This document shows, in pieces, positions 4,444 to 5,453 of a stretch of 5,453 bases of DNA (within the stretch, counting starts at the first letter, position 1; the number at the start of each line of letters is the position of its first letter). The stretch spans positions 1 through 5,453 of the forward strand of contig JAQBPZ010000340.1 in NCBI GenBank assembly GCA_028287225.1. The letters are read 5' to 3'. This stretch comes from Gemmatimonadota bacterium (GTDB taxonomy: Bacteria > Gemmatimonadota > Gemmatimonadetes > Gemmatimonadales > Gemmatimonadaceae). A program made the position numbers and the translations under genes. The notes below the pieces were generated by a model. It was not told where the DNA came from. It searched no databases and worked only from the letters and a program-made list of their open reading frames with translations.

Positions 4444-5453
4444 ATGGCTCCTGCCCTCACCATCGCGCTCGCACAGTTCCAGCCCCGCAAGGGCGATCAT
4501 GCCGGCAACATCGCACGCATCGGGGCGCTGCTGGCGCAGGCCGCCGCGCTGGAACCGGCGCCCGGCCTGGTCTGCTTCCCCGAGACGGCGGTGAGCGGGT
4601 ACTACCTGGAGGGCGGAGTCCGGGAGCACGCCGTGACCGCCGGACAGCTCGCCGCGGACCTGCAGCGCGCGTACGGGGGCGGCCGGCCGGTGGACGTGTG
4701 CATCGGCTTCTACGAGGTGTGGCGCAATCGCCTCTTCAACAGCTCGCTGTACGTGACGCTCGGCGAGACGGTGCCGCTCGTGCGCCACGTGCACCGCAAG
4801 GTGTTCCTTCCCACGTACGGCATGTTCGACGAGGAGCGGTTCGTGGAGCGCGGGCGCGAGATCCGGGCCTTCGACACGCCGTGGGGCCGCGCGGCGATGC
4901 TGGTGTGCGAGGACGCGTGGCATTCGCTCACCGGCTCGATCGTCGCGCTGGACGGCGCGCAGCTGATCATCGTGCCCACGGCGCCGCCGGCCCGCGGCGC
5001 ATGGCCCCGGCACGACGACGTGCCCGGGCCCGCCAGCGTCTCGCGCTGGGAGCGCCTGGCGCGGGACATGGCCGACGAGCATGGCGTGTACGTCGCGCTC
5101 GTGCACCTCGTGGGCAGCGAGGGAGGCAAGCAGTTTCCGGGCGCCGCGATGCTCGCGGGCCCCAAGGGCGAGGTGCGCGTTCGCGGGCCGCTCTGGGACG
5201 AGGCGCTCGTGCTCGCGACGATCGACCTGGCCGACGTGACGCGGGCGCGGGCCGACATGCCGCTCATCGCCGACCTGGAGACGATGGTGCCGCACCTGCG
5301 CGACGCGCTCGCGAAGGTGGATGCCGGCGCGGTGCACCTGCTCGCCTTCGACGGCATGGAGGCCATCGGCGCCAGCGCGTCGCCGGCCACGCGCGCCACC
5401 GCGAAGGCGCCGGCTCCCGCCACGCCGGTCACCGTGGTGCAGGCCGAGCGGCA
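4444..5453 (+). CDS. Carbon-nitrogen hydrolase (nitrilase superfamily), NAD-synthetase glutaminase-like; 3' end outside window
   Basis: At least 336 residues, running off the window with no stop. The nitrilase triad is clear: Glu47 in VCFPETAVSGYY, Lys119 in HVHRKVFLPTYGMFDEERF, and Cys155 in VCEDAW. The LP.YG.FDEERF and CEDAW motifs are those of the glutamine-amidase domain of glutamine-dependent NAD synthetase (NadE). There the domain releases ammonia for amidation of nicotinate adenine dinucleotide, the last step of NAD synthesis. The hydrolase fold ends near residue 280. An Ala/Pro/Thr-rich tail follows (about 310-336) with no synthetase motif yet seen, so a downstream fused or separate synthetase cannot be judged. 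The alternative is another CEDAW-type amidase. The ATG at 4444 begins the homologous stretch (LTIALAQFQP), but no Shine-Dalgarno site precedes it. An AT-rich TTCTTAT just upstream could hint at a leaderless transcript, which is speculative. It is divergent from the PBP gene. Confidence 0.9.
   Translation, partial: MAPALTIALAQFQPRKGDHAGNIARIGALLAQAAALEPAPGLVCFPETAVSGYYLEGGVREHAVTAGQLAADLQRAYGGGRPVDVCIGFYEVWRNRLFNSSLYVTLGETVPLVRHVHRKVFLPTYGMFDEERFVERGREIRAFDTPWGRAAMLVCEDAWHSLTGSIVALDGAQLIIVPTAPPARGAWPRHDDVPGPASVSRWERLARDMADEHGVYVALVHLVGSEGGKQFPGAAMLAGPKGEVRVRGPLWDEALVLATIDLADVTRARADMPLIADLETMVPHLRDALAKVDAGAVHLLAFDGMEAIGASASPATRATAKAPAPATPVTVVQAER

Noticed and set aside
4360..5337. Long minus-strand open frames antisense to the hydrolase gene.
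   Set aside because: They have Arg/His/Val-rich shadow composition and no motifs; the plus strand has a complete nitrilase catalytic triad.

Overview
The window is very G+C-rich by eye (third codon positions are overwhelmingly G or C) and compactly coded, with five protein genes and short intergenic spaces. A class A penicillin-binding protein points to a peptidoglycan-walled bacterium. The G+C content, the 7-base-period intergenic repeats and the nitrilase of NAD-synthetase type would suit a Gemmatimonadota-like or other high-GC soil lineage. That placement is a weak inference, because the window has no rRNA or other phylogenetic marker.

Layout, left to right. (1) 27-239 (+): a CspA-family cold-shock protein, closed by a strong rho-independent-type hairpin at 297-333. 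(2) 502-1425 (-): an extended NAD(P)-dependent short-chain dehydrogenase of the YghA/YhdF/general-stress-protein-39 type, with an unusually basic N-terminal tail. A hairpin overlaps its ribosome-binding site. (3) 1534-1890 (+): a small membrane protein made of two diverged copies of an 'HG...AP(R/W)LLGF...TD(Y/W)' unit (SPW-repeat-like), divergent from the dehydrogenase across 108 bases. (4) 1890-2121: a composite palindromic repeat with heptamer (AACGAGT) arms, in the convergent gap between genes 3 and 5. (5) 2113-4155 (-): a bifunctional class A PBP with glycosyltransferase and transpeptidase motifs intact, but with an apparently cleavable signal peptide instead of a typical membrane anchor. 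(6) 4156-4443: a divergent intergenic region that is mostly repeats, with a 62-base sequence present twice at a 90-base offset plus short tandem repeats. (7) 4444 to the window end (+): a carbon-nitrogen hydrolase most like the glutaminase domain of glutamine-dependent NAD synthetase; its 3' end lies outside the window.

No two neighbouring genes share a strand and spacing that would make an operon: the strands run +, -, +, -, +. The cold-shock protein and the general-stress-like dehydrogenase both suit a stress theme, but nothing in the sequence ties them together. I found no convincing new defence, mobile or regulatory system. The most unusual material is the repetitive DNA bracketing the PBP gene, including a repeat unit that supplies that gene's stop codon.
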